Shown piece after piece: positions 9,349-18,986 of a stretch of DNA of 58,093 nucleotides (its first letter is position 1; the number at the start of each line of letters is the position of its first letter). Origin of the DNA: an uncultured Bacteroidota bacterium (GTDB lineage: Bacteria > Bacteroidota > Bacteroidia > Flavobacteriales > Flavobacteriaceae); NCBI GenBank assembly GCA_902515405.1, contig CABXUS010000007.1:1-58093 (forward strand). Direction: 5' to 3'. Made by a program: the position numbers and the translations under genes. The notes beneath the pieces were generated by a model. The model did not search any database. It had not been told where the DNA came from and worked only from the letters and a program-made list of their open reading frames with translations.

Positions 9349-9364
9349 ATATTAATTTTCAAAT

Positions 9365-10837
9365 TTAATATGATCTTGCAAAATAAACTCTGCACTCGGA
9401 TTTTCTTCCAGAGATGATACACTTACCTGAATCATTTTTTTCAAAAGGAATAGTTCTAATAGTTGCTTTTGTTTCTTTTTTAATTTTCTCTTCAGACTCA
9501 CTTGTTCCATCCCAATGTGCAAGAACAAAACCCCCTTCTTCAATCATCTTTTTAAATTCCTGATAATTATTGGCAATATTGGTATTATCATTCATGAATT
9601 TTTGAGACTTTTTTAATAATTCATTTTGTATATCAACAATTAAAAATTCAATTTCATTATAAACTTCTGATAAATTTATATTTTTCTTTATCATTTTATC
9701 TCGTCTAAAAATTTCTAAAGTTTTTTGTTCTAAATCTCTTTGACCAACAGTAATCCTAATTGGGACTCCCTTTATTTCGTGTTCATTAAACTTATAACCA
9801 GGTTTAAAATTAAGTCTATTGTCAAACTTTACAGAAAAACCATTATTTCTTATTTTGCTTAATAGAGGTTTGATATATTCCGAAATTTCATTTAATTCAT
9901 CTTCAGATTTAAAAATAGGAACAATTACTATCTGATACGGTGCCAATTTTGGTGGTAAAACTAACCCATTATCATCTCCATGACTCATTATCAAGGCGCC
10001 CATTAATCTTGTAGAAACTCCCCATGATGTAGCCCAAACATGGTCTAATTTACCATCTTCATCGGCAAATTTTACATCAAATGCTTTGGCAAAGTTTTGA
10101 CCCAAAAAATGAGATGTTCCTGCTTGTAATGCTTTTCCATCTTGCATTAAAGATTCGATACAATAGGTCTCTTCTGCACCTGCAAATTTTTCAGATTCAG
10201 ATTTTAGGCCAGAAAGAACAGAAATACCCATGAAATTTTCCACAAAATTAGCATACAAATCAACAATTAATTTTGTTTCATCTAAAGCTTCTTTTTTAGT
10301 AGCATGAGCAGTATGACCTTCTTGCCATAAAAATTCAGCTGTTCTTAAAAATAATCTAGTTCTCATTTCCCATCTTACTACATTTGCCCACTGGTTTAAA
10401 AGAATAGGTAAATCTCTGTAAGACTGAATCCAATTCTTATATGTTCTCCAAATTATTGCTTCACTAGTTGGTCTTACAATTAATTCTTCATCCAACTTAG
10501 AGTTTTCATCTACTTTTAGCTTTCCTGGATTTTTCTCATCATTTTTCAATCTATAATGGGTAACAACAGCACATTCTTTTGCAAATCCTTCGGCATTTTT
10601 TTCTTCTGCTTCGAAAAGACTTTTAGGAACAAATAATGGGAAGTAAGCATTATAGTGACCTGTCTCTTTGAACTTTAAATCTAATTCTTGTTGAATTTTT
10701 TCCCAAATCGCATATCCATATGGCTTAATAACCATACATCCACGAACGCTTGAATTCTCAGCTAAGTCGGCCTTAACAACTAACTCGTTGTACCATTTTG
10801 AATAATTTTCACTTCTTTTCGTTAATTTTTTAGACAT
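9365..10837 (-). CDS. proS: Prolyl-tRNA synthetase, type 3
   Basis: Charges tRNA-Pro. 490 aa, the archaeal/eukaryote-like short form (ProS type 3) without the YbaK-type editing insertion between motifs 2 and 3. Class II features are RPTSEAIIW near 170, [15 protein letters not shown] and motif 2 [20 protein letters not shown] near 205-225. [14 protein letters not shown] and a motif 3 region with [13 protein letters not shown] follow, then the anticodon-binding domain and a C-terminal zinc-like/Tyr end (YFARSY). The start is ATG at 10837. It diverges from the lipoprotein gene. Confidence 0.96.
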   Translation of the reverse strand: MSKKLTKRSENYSKWYNELVVKADLAENSSVRGCMVIKPYGYAIWEKIQQELDLKFKETGHYNAYFPLFVPKSLFEAEEKNAEGFAKECAVVTHYRLKNDEKNPGKLKVDENSKLDEELIVRPTSEAIIWRTYKNWIQSYRDLPILLNQWANVVRWEMRTRLFLRTAEFLWQEGHTAHATKKEALDETKLIVDLYANFVENFMGISVLSGLKSESEKFAGAEETYCIESLMQDGKALQAGTSHFLGQNFAKAFDVKFADEDGKLDHVWATSWGVSTRLMGALIMSHGDDNGLVLPPKLAPYQIVIVPIFKSEDELNEISEYIKPLLSKIRNNGFSVKFDNRLNFKPGYKFNEHEIKGVPIRITVGQRDLEQKTLEIFRRDKMIKKNINLSEVYNEIEFLIVDIQNELLKKSQKFMNDNTNIANNYQEFKKMIEEGGFVLAHWDGTSESEEKIKKETKATIRTIPFEKNDSGKCIISGRKSECRVYFARSY

Positions 10838-10892
10838 ATCCTATTTGGCACAAATTTTGTTTCTATATTTATGTAACAAAAATATATTAATA

Positions 10893-12083
10893 ATGCCATT
10901 CAGCAAATTATATTCACATCTTAATCTTTTTCCAATTAAAATAGTATTATTAATGTTAGCTGGGTGTGGATCATTTAACTCATCAAGTTTAGTTTCATCT
11001 GATGGTATCTATAGCAATGAATCCAATAAAGAAAATAGTACATCAAAATATTATGAAAACTACTTTAAAGACAAAGCTTTAGAACTTGAAAATGATTTTG
11101 TTTTTAATGATTCTTTAATTTCTAGTAATGAATTTATTACATCAAATGATATAAATTATTCATCAAGCAATCCATCTTGGGGGGATATTCCAAACTCTGT
11201 TGACTATGTTATCGATTATTACCCATATAGAAACAGGTTTTTTGCTTATAATTACGGTTATGGTTATGGAGGTTATTATGGAATGTATCCATATTACGGT
11301 TACTGGAATCCAGGTTATTCATATTATTCTATGAGGAAATGGTATAGGTACGGATGGATGAGTGGTTACTATCCATTTTATTATAATTTTTACCCATACA
11401 ACTGGTTTGGTAGAACAATGCCTTTTGGTTACAGAAATAGATATTCTTCTTATGGCTCATATGGAAATAGTCCTTACGATAATTATCTTAACAGAGATTA
11501 TAACAATAATGTTTCTTACAATAAAGGAAGAAGAGGAAGTGGATCCAATGTTGTTGTTTATGGCAATGGAACTAGAACATCCATCAACAAAGATTTAGAC
11601 AAAAACAAAGTCACAAACGTTAATGTTGGAAGATCTTACAATAAAGACACTGATAATTCTAATAATAATGTTATAAGAATAAGAACATACCAAGATTTTG
11701 TCAAAAGTTCTAATACATCAAAACCAATTGAGCGAAATAGAATTTACAGCAGACCTGAGGGTGGTGTAGTAAAATCAGGTTCTAGATCTAGTTCAAATAC
11801 CATAAAAGACTCTGGAAGAAGATATTACAGTAACCCAACAAATTCAAATAATCAAACAAAATCAAATTGGGGATTAAGTGGTAGAAATATTAATTCATCT
11901 TCTTCTAACAGTAATTTAAGAAGTTATAGTAATCCTAGTTCTTCATCGCAGAGTAGAAGTTCTTACAGTTCCCCATCAAGAAGTTCATCTACAAGTTATT
12001 CTAGACCTCCTGTGATGTCATCATCAAGTAGTTCATCATCAAGTAGTAGCTCATCATCAGGATCAAGTAGAGGTTCAAGATAA
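10893..12083 (+). CDS. Tyr/Gly/Ser-rich surface lipoprotein
   Basis: Function unknown. From ATG 10893 it is a 396-residue lipoprotein: a lipobox LAGC ends at Cys25, then comes an acidic Ser-rich linker. A Tyr/Gly/Pro-rich middle (about 120-205, repeated YGY, PYYGY and GYY units) follows, then an Asn/Lys/Ser segment and a C-terminus with a run of 14 serines. An earlier TTG at 10845 would only bury the signal sequence. Flavobacterial homologues are sometimes mislabelled vitellogenin II. It sits 3 bases before the outer-membrane barrel gene, so the two probably act together at the outer membrane. Confidence 0.75.
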   Translation: MPFSKLYSHLNLFPIKIVLLMLAGCGSFNSSSLVSSDGIYSNESNKENSTSKYYENYFKDKALELENDFVFNDSLISSNEFITSNDINYSSSNPSWGDIPNSVDYVIDYYPYRNRFFAYNYGYGYGGYYGMYPYYGYWNPGYSYYSMRKWYRYGWMSGYYPFYYNFYPYNWFGRTMPFGYRNRYSSYGSYGNSPYDNYLNRDYNNNVSYNKGRRGSGSNVVVYGNGTRTSINKDLDKNKVTNVNVGRSYNKDTDNSNNNVIRIRTYQDFVKSSNTSKPIERNRIYSRPEGGVVKSGSRSSSNTIKDSGRRYYSNPTNSNNQTKSNWGLSGRNINSSSSNSNLRSYSNPSSSSQSRSSYSSPSRSSSTSYSRPPVMSSSSSSSSSSSSSSGSSRGSR

Positions 12084-12086
12084 TAA

Positions 12087-13577
12087 ATGAGAATTTTTAT
12101 TTTATCAATTTTACTTCCATTTTTTTTAAACTCACAGAGTTTAAATGATGCTGTAGCATGGAGCTTTGAAAATGAAAGCGGTAATTCCAGATATATGTCT
12201 ATGGGAGGAGCTTTTGGAGCTTTAGGTGGAAATTTATCGGCTATTTCAACAAATCCTGCATCAGGTGCTGTTTTTGAACTTTCAAGAGCTGGAGCTTCAT
12301 TAATTGTAAACAATAATTCAACAAAATCTATTTTTTTTGGGAATGAAAATACTTTAAAGTCTAACAATTCAAATTATCAATTGGGATTAATTTATGTTTT
12401 TAAAAATTATGGTGATGGAAACCTCAATAAGTTTTCAGTAGGCTTTAATTATCAATCTCAAAATAATTTTAATGAAGAGTTTAAAGTTTCTGGAAGAACT
12501 AATAATTCAATTGATAGTTTTTTTATTAATAATTCAATCGGTGTAAATATTAATGATATTAGCGTTAATTCAAATGAAAGTGTAAGAGGAGTTTACAAGT
12601 GGTTAGGAGAAAATTTAGGCTACTATGCTCAACAGGCATTTTTGGGTTATCAATCATACATTCTAGATTATAGCTCAGACTCCAATTCATTTTACTCTAT
12701 TGCTAAATATGAAAGTGGTTTAGATATTAATAATTTTCTATTTTCAAAAGGAAACAATAATTTAACATCCCTTAACTTATCATGGCAGTTTAAAAGTAAT
12801 TTTTACTGGGGTATTAACATTAATTTTCATGAAATTTACAGTGAAAAAGAGTCAAGACACATAGAGTCAAATTTTGACAGCGACTCCCCTATCACCGATA
12901 TTGATTTTAGAAATTATCTTACAACCAACGGAAATGGTGTTTCATTTCAAGGTGGAGTTATATACAAAGCTGGATCAATTCGTTTTGGAATCTCATACAA
13001 TTCACCAACTTACTATTCCCTTGAGGATAATTTAGAACAATACATTAAAACTAGCTCTATTGACTCAGATGGAATGATTTATTCTGACATTGTTGAGCCT
13101 ACGGTTAGTAATATTTATCAATATAAATTTAGATCTCCTTCAAAACTAACGTTTAGTGGTGCATCAGTAATTAATAATATGTTTTTATTAAGTTTTGATT
13201 TGATTTCTAAAAATTACAGTAATTCTTTATTTAAAAGTGATTTTAGTGGCGTTTACGGTGATTTAAATAATACATTAAAAAATGATTTATCAAAAGTTAT
13301 CGATTATAAAATTGGAACTGAGTTTAAAATCAATAACTTTAGTTTAAGGGCTGGTTTTAAGTCTTTAAGCAATCCATATAAAAATGGCAATAAAACTTAT
13401 GTAGAATCTAGCTCATTAGGGTTTGGGCTTAATTTTAATAAATCTAGCCTAGACCTTGCGATTTCTAGTTCTAAATTGAATTACAATTATCAATTGTTTG
13501 ATACTGGATTAATTGATAAAGCATTAATAAACGATAAACAAATGAATATTATATTTTCATACAATATCATATTTTAA
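12087..13577 (+). CDS. Outer-membrane beta-barrel protein, OmpP1/FadL/TodX-like
   Basis: 496 aa. It starts with a signal peptide (cleavage probably after LNSQS, about residue 19). The mature N-terminus contains the GNSRYMSMGGAFGALGGNLSAISTNPA-type region (about 31-57), the hallmark of FadL/TodX-like barrels of Bacteroidota. Alternating aromatic beta strands run to a C-terminal strand ending in the aromatic YNIIF. It may take up hydrophobic compounds; the ligand cannot be inferred. It lies directly downstream of the lipoprotein gene. Confidence 0.82.
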   Translation: MRIFILSILLPFFLNSQSLNDAVAWSFENESGNSRYMSMGGAFGALGGNLSAISTNPASGAVFELSRAGASLIVNNNSTKSIFFGNENTLKSNNSNYQLGLIYVFKNYGDGNLNKFSVGFNYQSQNNFNEEFKVSGRTNNSIDSFFINNSIGVNINDISVNSNESVRGVYKWLGENLGYYAQQAFLGYQSYILDYSSDSNSFYSIAKYESGLDINNFLFSKGNNNLTSLNLSWQFKSNFYWGININFHEIYSEKESRHIESNFDSDSPITDIDFRNYLTTNGNGVSFQGGVIYKAGSIRFGISYNSPTYYSLEDNLEQYIKTSSIDSDGMIYSDIVEPTVSNIYQYKFRSPSKLTFSGASVINNMFLLSFDLISKNYSNSLFKSDFSGVYGDLNNTLKNDLSKVIDYKIGTEFKINNFSLRAGFKSLSNPYKNGNKTYVESSSLGFGLNFNKSSLDLAISSSKLNYNYQLFDTGLIDKALINDKQMNIIFSYNIIF

Positions 13578-13592
13578 AAAATAATTCTTTTA

Positions 13593-13600
13593 TATCTTTG
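13593..13600 (+). promoter_or_regulatory. Probable folE promoter -7 element
   Basis: TATCTTTG followed by CA matches TAnnTTTG and lies 16 bases before the folE ATG, leaving a leader of around 10 bases. No clear TTTG sits 19-20 bases upstream. Confidence 0.42.
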
Positions 13601-13616
13601 CAATCTTAATTTAATT

Positions 13617-14279
13617 ATGAAATACAATAAATTCCTTGAAGATCTTGAATTAATTGACTCAGATCATAAAAACTTTTCAATAGAAACACCATTAAGGGAT
13701 GATGCTTTTGATCTTTCTGATGAAGAAAAAATTTCCATTATTAAAAAGAATGTAAAAGAAATTTTACAAACATTAGGAATGGACATGAATGATGATAGTT
13801 TAAAAGGAACTCCATTAAGAGTAGCTAAAGCTTATGTAAAGGAGTTATTTGGGGGATTAAATCCAAAAAACTTACCAAAAGGATCAACATTTGACAACAA
13901 GTATCAATATGAAGAAATGCTAGTTGAAAAAAATATTACTGTTTTTTCTACTTGCGAACATCATCTGTTGCCTATTTATGGAAAAGCTCACGTTGCATAT
14001 TTTTCTAACGGTAATGTTATAGGACTTTCAAAAATGAATAGAATTGTAGATTACTATGCAAGAAGACCTCAAGTTCAAGAGAGATTAAACATTCAAATAG
14101 TTAGAAAATTACAGGAATTTTTAAACACTGAAGATGTTGCATGTGTAATTGATGCTAAACATATGTGTGTTAATTCCAGAGGAATTAAACATATCGATTG
14201 TAGTACTGTTACAGGTGAATTCGGAGGAAAATTTAAGGATAAATTAATAAAAAGAGAATTTTTAGATTATATTCGTTAA
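13617..14279 (+). CDS. folE: GTP cyclohydrolase I
   Basis: Turns GTP into 7,8-dihydroneopterin triphosphate, the first step towards folate (or towards queuosine in some bacteria). 220 aa, normal length. The zinc and active-site residues are visible: the Cys and His of STCEHHLLP near 118-125 and the second Cys in KHMCVNSRGI, with HIDCSTVTGEF following. RVAKAYVKELFGGL and GLSKMNRIVDYYARRPQVQE are also typical. The first 35 residues are a variable acidic extension. folP lies at 2.2 kb and tgt (queuosine) at 23.9 kb. Confidence 0.97.
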   Translation: MKYNKFLEDLELIDSDHKNFSIETPLRDDAFDLSDEEKISIIKKNVKEILQTLGMDMNDDSLKGTPLRVAKAYVKELFGGLNPKNLPKGSTFDNKYQYEEMLVEKNITVFSTCEHHLLPIYGKAHVAYFSNGNVIGLSKMNRIVDYYARRPQVQERLNIQIVRKLQEFLNTEDVACVIDAKHMCVNSRGIKHIDCSTVTGEFGGKFKDKLIKREFLDYIR

Positions 14280-14298
14280 GTAAGCTAAAGTTTTAACG

Positions 14299-15735
14299 AT
14301 GTCATCGTCGAATAAAGATTTAAAAATATATAATTCCTTAACATCACAAAAAGAAGTTTTCTCAAGTATAAATAACAAAGTGGTTGGTATGTATGTATGC
14401 GGTCCAACTGTATATAATACTGTTCACTTAGGTAACTGTAGAACTTTTATTTCTTTCGATCTAATTTTTAGATATTTAAAACATCTAGGTTATAAAGTCC
14501 GCTATGTAAGAAATATAACTGACGTTGGACATCTTGAAGAAGATACTGAAGAAGATAAAATTTCAAAAAGAGCTGCAATTGAGAAATTGGAACCTATGGA
14601 AATAGTTCAAAAATATACTAACGATTTTAGAAATGTTTTAGGAAAATTCAATCTTTTAAATCCAGATATTGAACCAACAGCAACAGGTCATATAATTGAA
14701 CAAATAGAAATGATTCAAAAAATCATTAATAATGGATTTGCATATGAAAAAAATGGATCAGTATACTTTGACTTGAAGGAGTTTACTAAAAAATATAAAT
14801 ATGGTAAACTTAGTAACAGAAATCTTGATGATATAATTAATGAATCTCGTTTGCTTCAAGGATCAACTGAAAAGAAAAATCCACAAGATTTTGCTTTGTG
14901 GAAAAAAGCAAGTCATAAACATATAATGAAATGGCAATCTCCATGGGGTTACGGATTCCCAGGATGGCATATTGAATGCTCAGCTATGGGGCACAAATAT
15001 TTAGGTAAAAAATTTGATATTCATGGTGGAGGAATTGATTTAAAGTTTCCTCATCATGATTGTGAAATTGCTCAATCAGAGTCAGTATATGGCGAAAACC
15101 CAGCGAATTATTGGATTCATACAAATATGCTTACTCTCAATGGTAAAAAAATGTCTAAATCAATAGGAAATTCAGTTTTTCCAACTGAAATTTTTAGTGG
15201 TTCTAATAAAGCTTTTTCAAAAAGATTCAATCCAATGGTATTGAAGTTTTTCATGTATCAAGCACATTATAGAAATACTTTAGATATTTCAAACGATGCA
15301 TTAATAGCTGCAGAGAAAGGATTTGAAAAAATTAAAACACTCATTAATGAACTCAATAGTTTAAATGAAAGTAAAGAAAATGATTTTAATGTAAATGAAT
15401 GGGTTAATGATTGTTATAATGCTTTAAATGACGACTTTAATTCCCCAAAACTAATTGCAAAATTATTTAATCTAAATAAAATAGTTTTGGAAATTAAAAA
15501 TGGTAAAAAAAATATTGATTCTAAAAATCTAAAAATTCTCAAAAAATATTTTTTAATATTTTATTCTGAAATCTTAGGTCTTTATGAAGTTAGCTCAAAT
15601 CAAGAAAAATATGATGAAATACTTAATCTGTTATTAGAGTTAAGAGAGAAGGAAAGGTTAAATAAAAATTACAAAACCTCTGATTACATAAGAAATAGAT
15701 TAAGTGAGTTGGGAATAAATGTTAATGATCAATAA
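14299..15735 (+). CDS. cysS: Cysteinyl-tRNA synthetase
   Basis: Charges tRNA-Cys. 478 aa. The class I signature is TVYNTVHLGNCRTF (about 37-50; HLGN replaces HIGH). The zinc ligands are Cys34 in YVCGPTVY, the Cys in GWHIECSAMG and HHDC. The KMSKS loop is KKMSKSIGN near 280. The protein stops at ELGINVNDQ and lacks the usual last dozen residues (the GTTW-type tail). The stop overlaps the yidD start by one base (TAATG), so the genes are translationally coupled. Confidence 0.96.
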   Translation: MSSSNKDLKIYNSLTSQKEVFSSINNKVVGMYVCGPTVYNTVHLGNCRTFISFDLIFRYLKHLGYKVRYVRNITDVGHLEEDTEEDKISKRAAIEKLEPMEIVQKYTNDFRNVLGKFNLLNPDIEPTATGHIIEQIEMIQKIINNGFAYEKNGSVYFDLKEFTKKYKYGKLSNRNLDDIINESRLLQGSTEKKNPQDFALWKKASHKHIMKWQSPWGYGFPGWHIECSAMGHKYLGKKFDIHGGGIDLKFPHHDCEIAQSESVYGENPANYWIHTNMLTLNGKKMSKSIGNSVFPTEIFSGSNKAFSKRFNPMVLKFFMYQAHYRNTLDISNDALIAAEKGFEKIKTLINELNSLNESKENDFNVNEWVNDCYNALNDDFNSPKLIAKLFNLNKIVLEIKNGKKNIDSKNLKILKKYFLIFYSEILGLYEVSSNQEKYDEILNLLLELREKERLNKNYKTSDYIRNRLSELGINVNDQ

Positions 15736-15956
15736 TGAGAAAAATAATTATATCACCTTTTGTATTATTAATTAAAATATATCAAATTATCATTTCGCCT
15801 GCAATTGGAAGTAATTGTAGATTTAATCCTACTTGCTCCAATTATGCAATTGAAAGCTTAAAAAAACATGGACTCGTAATTGGTTTATACTATTCAATAA
15901 CAAGAATTTCAAAATGTCATCCATGGGGAAAAACTGGGAATGATCCTGTCCCTTAA
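15735..15956 (+). CDS. yidD: Membrane protein insertion efficiency factor YidD
   Basis: A small (73 aa) inner-membrane-associated protein thought to assist YidC-dependent insertion. The family pattern is clear: an amphipathic N-terminus IKIYQIIISP, NCRFNPTCSNYAIES with its conserved cysteines, and the closing RISKCHPWGKTGNDPVP. The start codon overlaps the cysS stop. The lgt gene follows 31 bases later, so cysS-yidD-lgt is a likely operon. Confidence 0.95.
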   Translation: MRKIIISPFVLLIKIYQIIISPAIGSNCRFNPTCSNYAIESLKKHGLVIGLYYSITRISKCHPWGKTGNDPVP

Positions 15957-15987
15957 CAATATTTAATGTATTTAAAAAAAAATTAAA

Positions 15988-16821
15988 ATGAATGATTTTA
16001 TTTTTGAACATCAGATCAATGAAAAACTTATAAGTATAGGACCTATTCCAATTTACTGGTATAGCTTAATGTTTTTATTAGCTTTTTCGTTTGGATATAT
16101 GATTTTAAAAAAAATTTATATAAAGGAGGAAAAAGACGTTCAATTATTAGATCCATTTTTAGTTCATATGGTGCTAGGAACAATTATTGGAGCAAGACTT
16201 GGTGAAGTTTTTTTTTATAATTGGGAATACTTTCAAAACAATCTATTAGAAATATTTCTTCCTTTTAAAATTAACGGTCTTGATTGGAAATTCGTTGGTT
16301 TTAGAGGACTCTCAAGTCATGGAGCTACAATTGGGATAATAACCTCAATTGTTTTATATAAAATAAAGTATAAATATGACTCTGTATTATGGATTTTTGA
16401 TAGATTGGTTATAGCAGTTGCTTTAGGTGGAACACTAGTTAGAATAGGTAACTTTTTTAATTCTGAAATTGTGGGTGTATTTACAAAATCAAACTATGGA
16501 GTTACTTTTCTTAACAGAGGAGAAATTCTTCCAAGACATCCAGCACAACTTTATGAAGCATTTGGATATATCATTCTTTTTGTTGTCTTACTAATTCTAT
16601 ATAACAAAACAAAACTTAAAGAATATAAAGGTTTTCTTTTTGGATTCTTCCTAATGTTTTTATTTGTTGTTAGATTTATTGTTGAATACGTTAAAGAGAG
16701 CCAAGGTGGTTTAGAGAATCAATTAGGTGTGTTTTCTACAGGTCAATGGCTTAGCATTCCTTTTATATTGATAGGAATTGGTTTAATGATTAAAAGTCGT
16801 TTTGTTAATGAAAAAAAATAA
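15988..16821 (+). CDS. lgt: Prolipoprotein diacylglyceryl transferase
   Basis: Transfers diacylglycerol from phosphatidylglycerol to the lipobox cysteine of prelipoproteins in the inner membrane. 277 aa with about seven membrane helices. Key motifs are RGLSSHGATIG near 103-113, the signature GGTLVRIGNFFNSEIVG near 147-163, and RHPAQLYEA near 182-190. Likely substrates in this window are the lipoproteins at 10.9 and 27.5 kb. Its end overlaps the start of the DUF6095 gene by 14 bases. Confidence 0.96.
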   Translation: MNDFIFEHQINEKLISIGPIPIYWYSLMFLLAFSFGYMILKKIYIKEEKDVQLLDPFLVHMVLGTIIGARLGEVFFYNWEYFQNNLLEIFLPFKINGLDWKFVGFRGLSSHGATIGIITSIVLYKIKYKYDSVLWIFDRLVIAVALGGTLVRIGNFFNSEIVGVFTKSNYGVTFLNRGEILPRHPAQLYEAFGYIILFVVLLILYNKTKLKEYKGFLFGFFLMFLFVVRFIVEYVKESQGGLENQLGVFSTGQWLSIPFILIGIGLMIKSRFVNEKK

Positions 16822-17029
16822 ATTGAGTTCTGGATTTAAAAAACTTTTAATTACTGTATTTCTAATGTTTACTGGACCAGTTATTTTATATCAAGCATTC
16901 AGCAATGTCGGTCACCAATGGTATTATATTGTATTAATTTTAGGATTAATTTTATGTATTCTATCACTAATTACATTTTTTTCTGGTATAAAGTCTATTA
17001 TAAACTATATTTTTGACAAAGATTTATAA
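16808..17029 (+). CDS. DUF6095 family small membrane protein
   Basis: Function unknown. 73 aa from ATG 16808; an earlier TTG at 16802 adds two residues and is less likely. Two membrane helices (about 12-32 and 41-65) are separated by a short loop containing the conserved GPVILYQAF pattern. The gene lies between lgt, which it overlaps by 14 bases, and thrS, which starts 4 bases after its stop. That suggests a continuous lgt-DUF6095-thrS-infC-rpmI-rplT transcript. Confidence 0.75.
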   Translation: MKKNKLSSGFKKLLITVFLMFTGPVILYQAFSNVGHQWYYIVLILGLILCILSLITFFSGIKSIINYIFDKDL

Positions 17030-17033
17030 TAAA

Positions 17034-18971
17034 ATGCTAAAAGTTACTTTTCCAGATGGCGCTCAAAAAGAATATGACAAAGGTATTACTCCTTTAGAAA
17101 TAGCTCAAAGCATAAGCTATTCGTTTGCTAAAGGACTTTTAAGTGCATCTTTTAACAATAAACAAGTTGAATCATCTACCAAAATATTTGAGAATGGAAA
17201 CATAGAGTTTTATTTTTGGGATGATGTAAAAGGTAAAAATGCTTTTTGGCACTCCTCAGCTCATCTTTTTGCTCAAATTATTCTTGAATTATATCCAAAA
17301 TCTAAATTAACTATTGGACCTCCAATTGATAATGGTTTTTATTATGATATCGACTTAGGCGATAAAACAATTTCAGAAAATGATTTTGAAAAAATTGAAA
17401 AAATGATGATTGAAGAAGCTAGAAAAGATCATAAATTTATTTTAAGAGAATCATCAAAAAAAGATGCATTAGATTTTTATAAAAAAAATGGTAATCAGTA
17501 TAAAAAAGAGTTAATAAATGATTTAAATGACGAAAAAATCACATTTTGTGATCATGGCAACTTTTCTGATTTATGCAAGGGAGTACATATTCCTTCAACC
17601 GCACATATTAAAGCGGTTAAACTTTTAAATGTTGCAGGTGCATACTGGAGAGGTGATGAAAAAAATAAACAATTAACAAGAGTTTATGGCATTTCATTTC
17701 CTAAACAAAAACTTCTTTCAGAATATCTTGAATTAATTCAAGAAGCAAAAAAAAGAGACCATAGGGTACTTGGGAAAAAACTTAAACTTTTTACATTTTC
17801 AAATCAAGTTGGGCTAGGACTTCCTCTGTGGCTTCCTAAAGGGGCTGAATTAAGAGAGAGATTAGAAAATTTTTTAAAAAAAGCTCAAAAAAAAGCTGGA
17901 TATGAAATGGTAGTTAGCCCTCATATTGGTAATAAAAAACTTTATGAAACATCGGGACATTTTCAAAAATATGGTGAAAGTAGTTTTATGCCGATAAAAT
18001 CTCCAAGTTCAGATGAAGAGTTTTTGTTAAAACCAATGAATTGTCCTCATCATTGTGAAATATATAAATCAGAGCAATGGAGCTATCGTGATTTACCGAA
18101 AAGGTATGCTGAATTTGGAACAGTTTATAGATATGAGCAAAGTGGTGAACTGCATGGCTTAACAAGAGTTAGAGGTTTTACTCAAGACGATGCACATATT
18201 TTTTGTTCTCAAGACCAGCTAGTTGATGAATTTGAAAAAGTTATTGATTTAGTTCTATATGTCTTTAACACCCTGGGATTTGATGATTATGAAGTACAAA
18301 TATCATTAAAAGACAAGAAAGATAATGACAAGTATATAGGAAGTGAGGAAATGTGGAATCGTGCAGAAAATGCAATTATTAAAGCAACAACATCAAAGAA
18401 ATTAAGATACACAATTGAATATGGAGAAGCGGCATTTTATGGGCCAAAACTAGATTTCATGGTCAAAGATGCGCTTAACAGAAAATGGCAATTAGGAACA
18501 ATACAGGTTGATTATAATTTACCAGAAAGATTCGATTTAACTTTTAAAAACAGTCAGAACAAAGATGAAAGACCAGTCATGATTCATAGAGCACCTTTTG
18601 GTAGCTTAGAAAGATTTGTAGCTATTTTAATTGAACATACTGCTGGTTTTTTTCCTTTATGGTTAACCTCAAATCAACTAAAATTAATTAGTGTTGGAGA
18701 AAAGCATGAAAAATTTGCTGAAAAAGTTTTAAATGATCTTGAAAAAGCTGAAATTCGCGCAAGTTTAGATTCAAGAAATGAAACTGTAGGTAAAAAAATT
18801 AGAGAGAGTGAACAAAATAAAGTTCCCTTTATGGGAATTATTGGTGATAAGGAAATAAATAATAACAGTGTCTCGGTAAGAGGAAATGGTGGTGAAGAAA
18901 TGGGAGAAATGAATATCAATGAATTGATTAACTTTATAAAAAAAGAAGAAGAAAATTCTTTAACAAATTAA
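17034..18971 (+). CDS. thrS: Threonyl-tRNA synthetase
   Basis: Charges tRNA-Thr and edits Ser-tRNA-Thr. 645 aa from ATG 17034; a reading from TTG 17013 overlaps the DUF6095 end and is unlikely. Domains in order are TGS (1-62), the editing domain with the HSSAH and DLCKGVH metal-type motifs (about 73-185), and the class II core. The core holds the zinc cysteine in KPMNCPHH, motif 2 RYAEFGTVYRYEQSG and motif 3 HRAPFGSLERF. The anticodon-binding domain follows from about 535. infC lies in the same frame only 15 bases downstream. Confidence 0.97.
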   Translation: MLKVTFPDGAQKEYDKGITPLEIAQSISYSFAKGLLSASFNNKQVESSTKIFENGNIEFYFWDDVKGKNAFWHSSAHLFAQIILELYPKSKLTIGPPIDNGFYYDIDLGDKTISENDFEKIEKMMIEEARKDHKFILRESSKKDALDFYKKNGNQYKKELINDLNDEKITFCDHGNFSDLCKGVHIPSTAHIKAVKLLNVAGAYWRGDEKNKQLTRVYGISFPKQKLLSEYLELIQEAKKRDHRVLGKKLKLFTFSNQVGLGLPLWLPKGAELRERLENFLKKAQKKAGYEMVVSPHIGNKKLYETSGHFQKYGESSFMPIKSPSSDEEFLLKPMNCPHHCEIYKSEQWSYRDLPKRYAEFGTVYRYEQSGELHGLTRVRGFTQDDAHIFCSQDQLVDEFEKVIDLVLYVFNTLGFDDYEVQISLKDKKDNDKYIGSEEMWNRAENAIIKATTSKKLRYTIEYGEAAFYGPKLDFMVKDALNRKWQLGTIQVDYNLPERFDLTFKNSQNKDERPVMIHRAPFGSLERFVAILIEHTAGFFPLWLTSNQLKLISVGEKHEKFAEKVLNDLEKAEIRASLDSRNETVGKKIRESEQNKVPFMGIIGDKEINNNSVSVRGNGGEEMGEMNINELINFIKKEEENSLTN

Positions 18972-18986
18972 CTTAAATTTAAAACT

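Noticed and set aside
9352-9543. Frame overlapping the 3' end of proS, looked at as a possible frameshifted part
   Set aside because: proS is intact to its usual YFARSY end; the second frame is a shadow in the same strand.
10845-10866. ACAAATTTTGT near-palindrome between proS and the lipoprotein gene
   Set aside because: Imperfect and AT-rich; not repeated elsewhere in the window as far as I can see.
11996-12367. 123-codon minus-strand frame across the lipoprotein/barrel junction
   Set aside because: Its Asp/Glu/Leu-rich start is the complement of the Ser-repeat codons of the lipoprotein; both plus-strand genes are well supported.
14299-15735. cysS as a truncated pseudogene because the usual C-terminal tail is missing
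   Set aside because: All catalytic and zinc motifs are intact and the stop is coupled to yidD; only about a dozen variable residues are absent.
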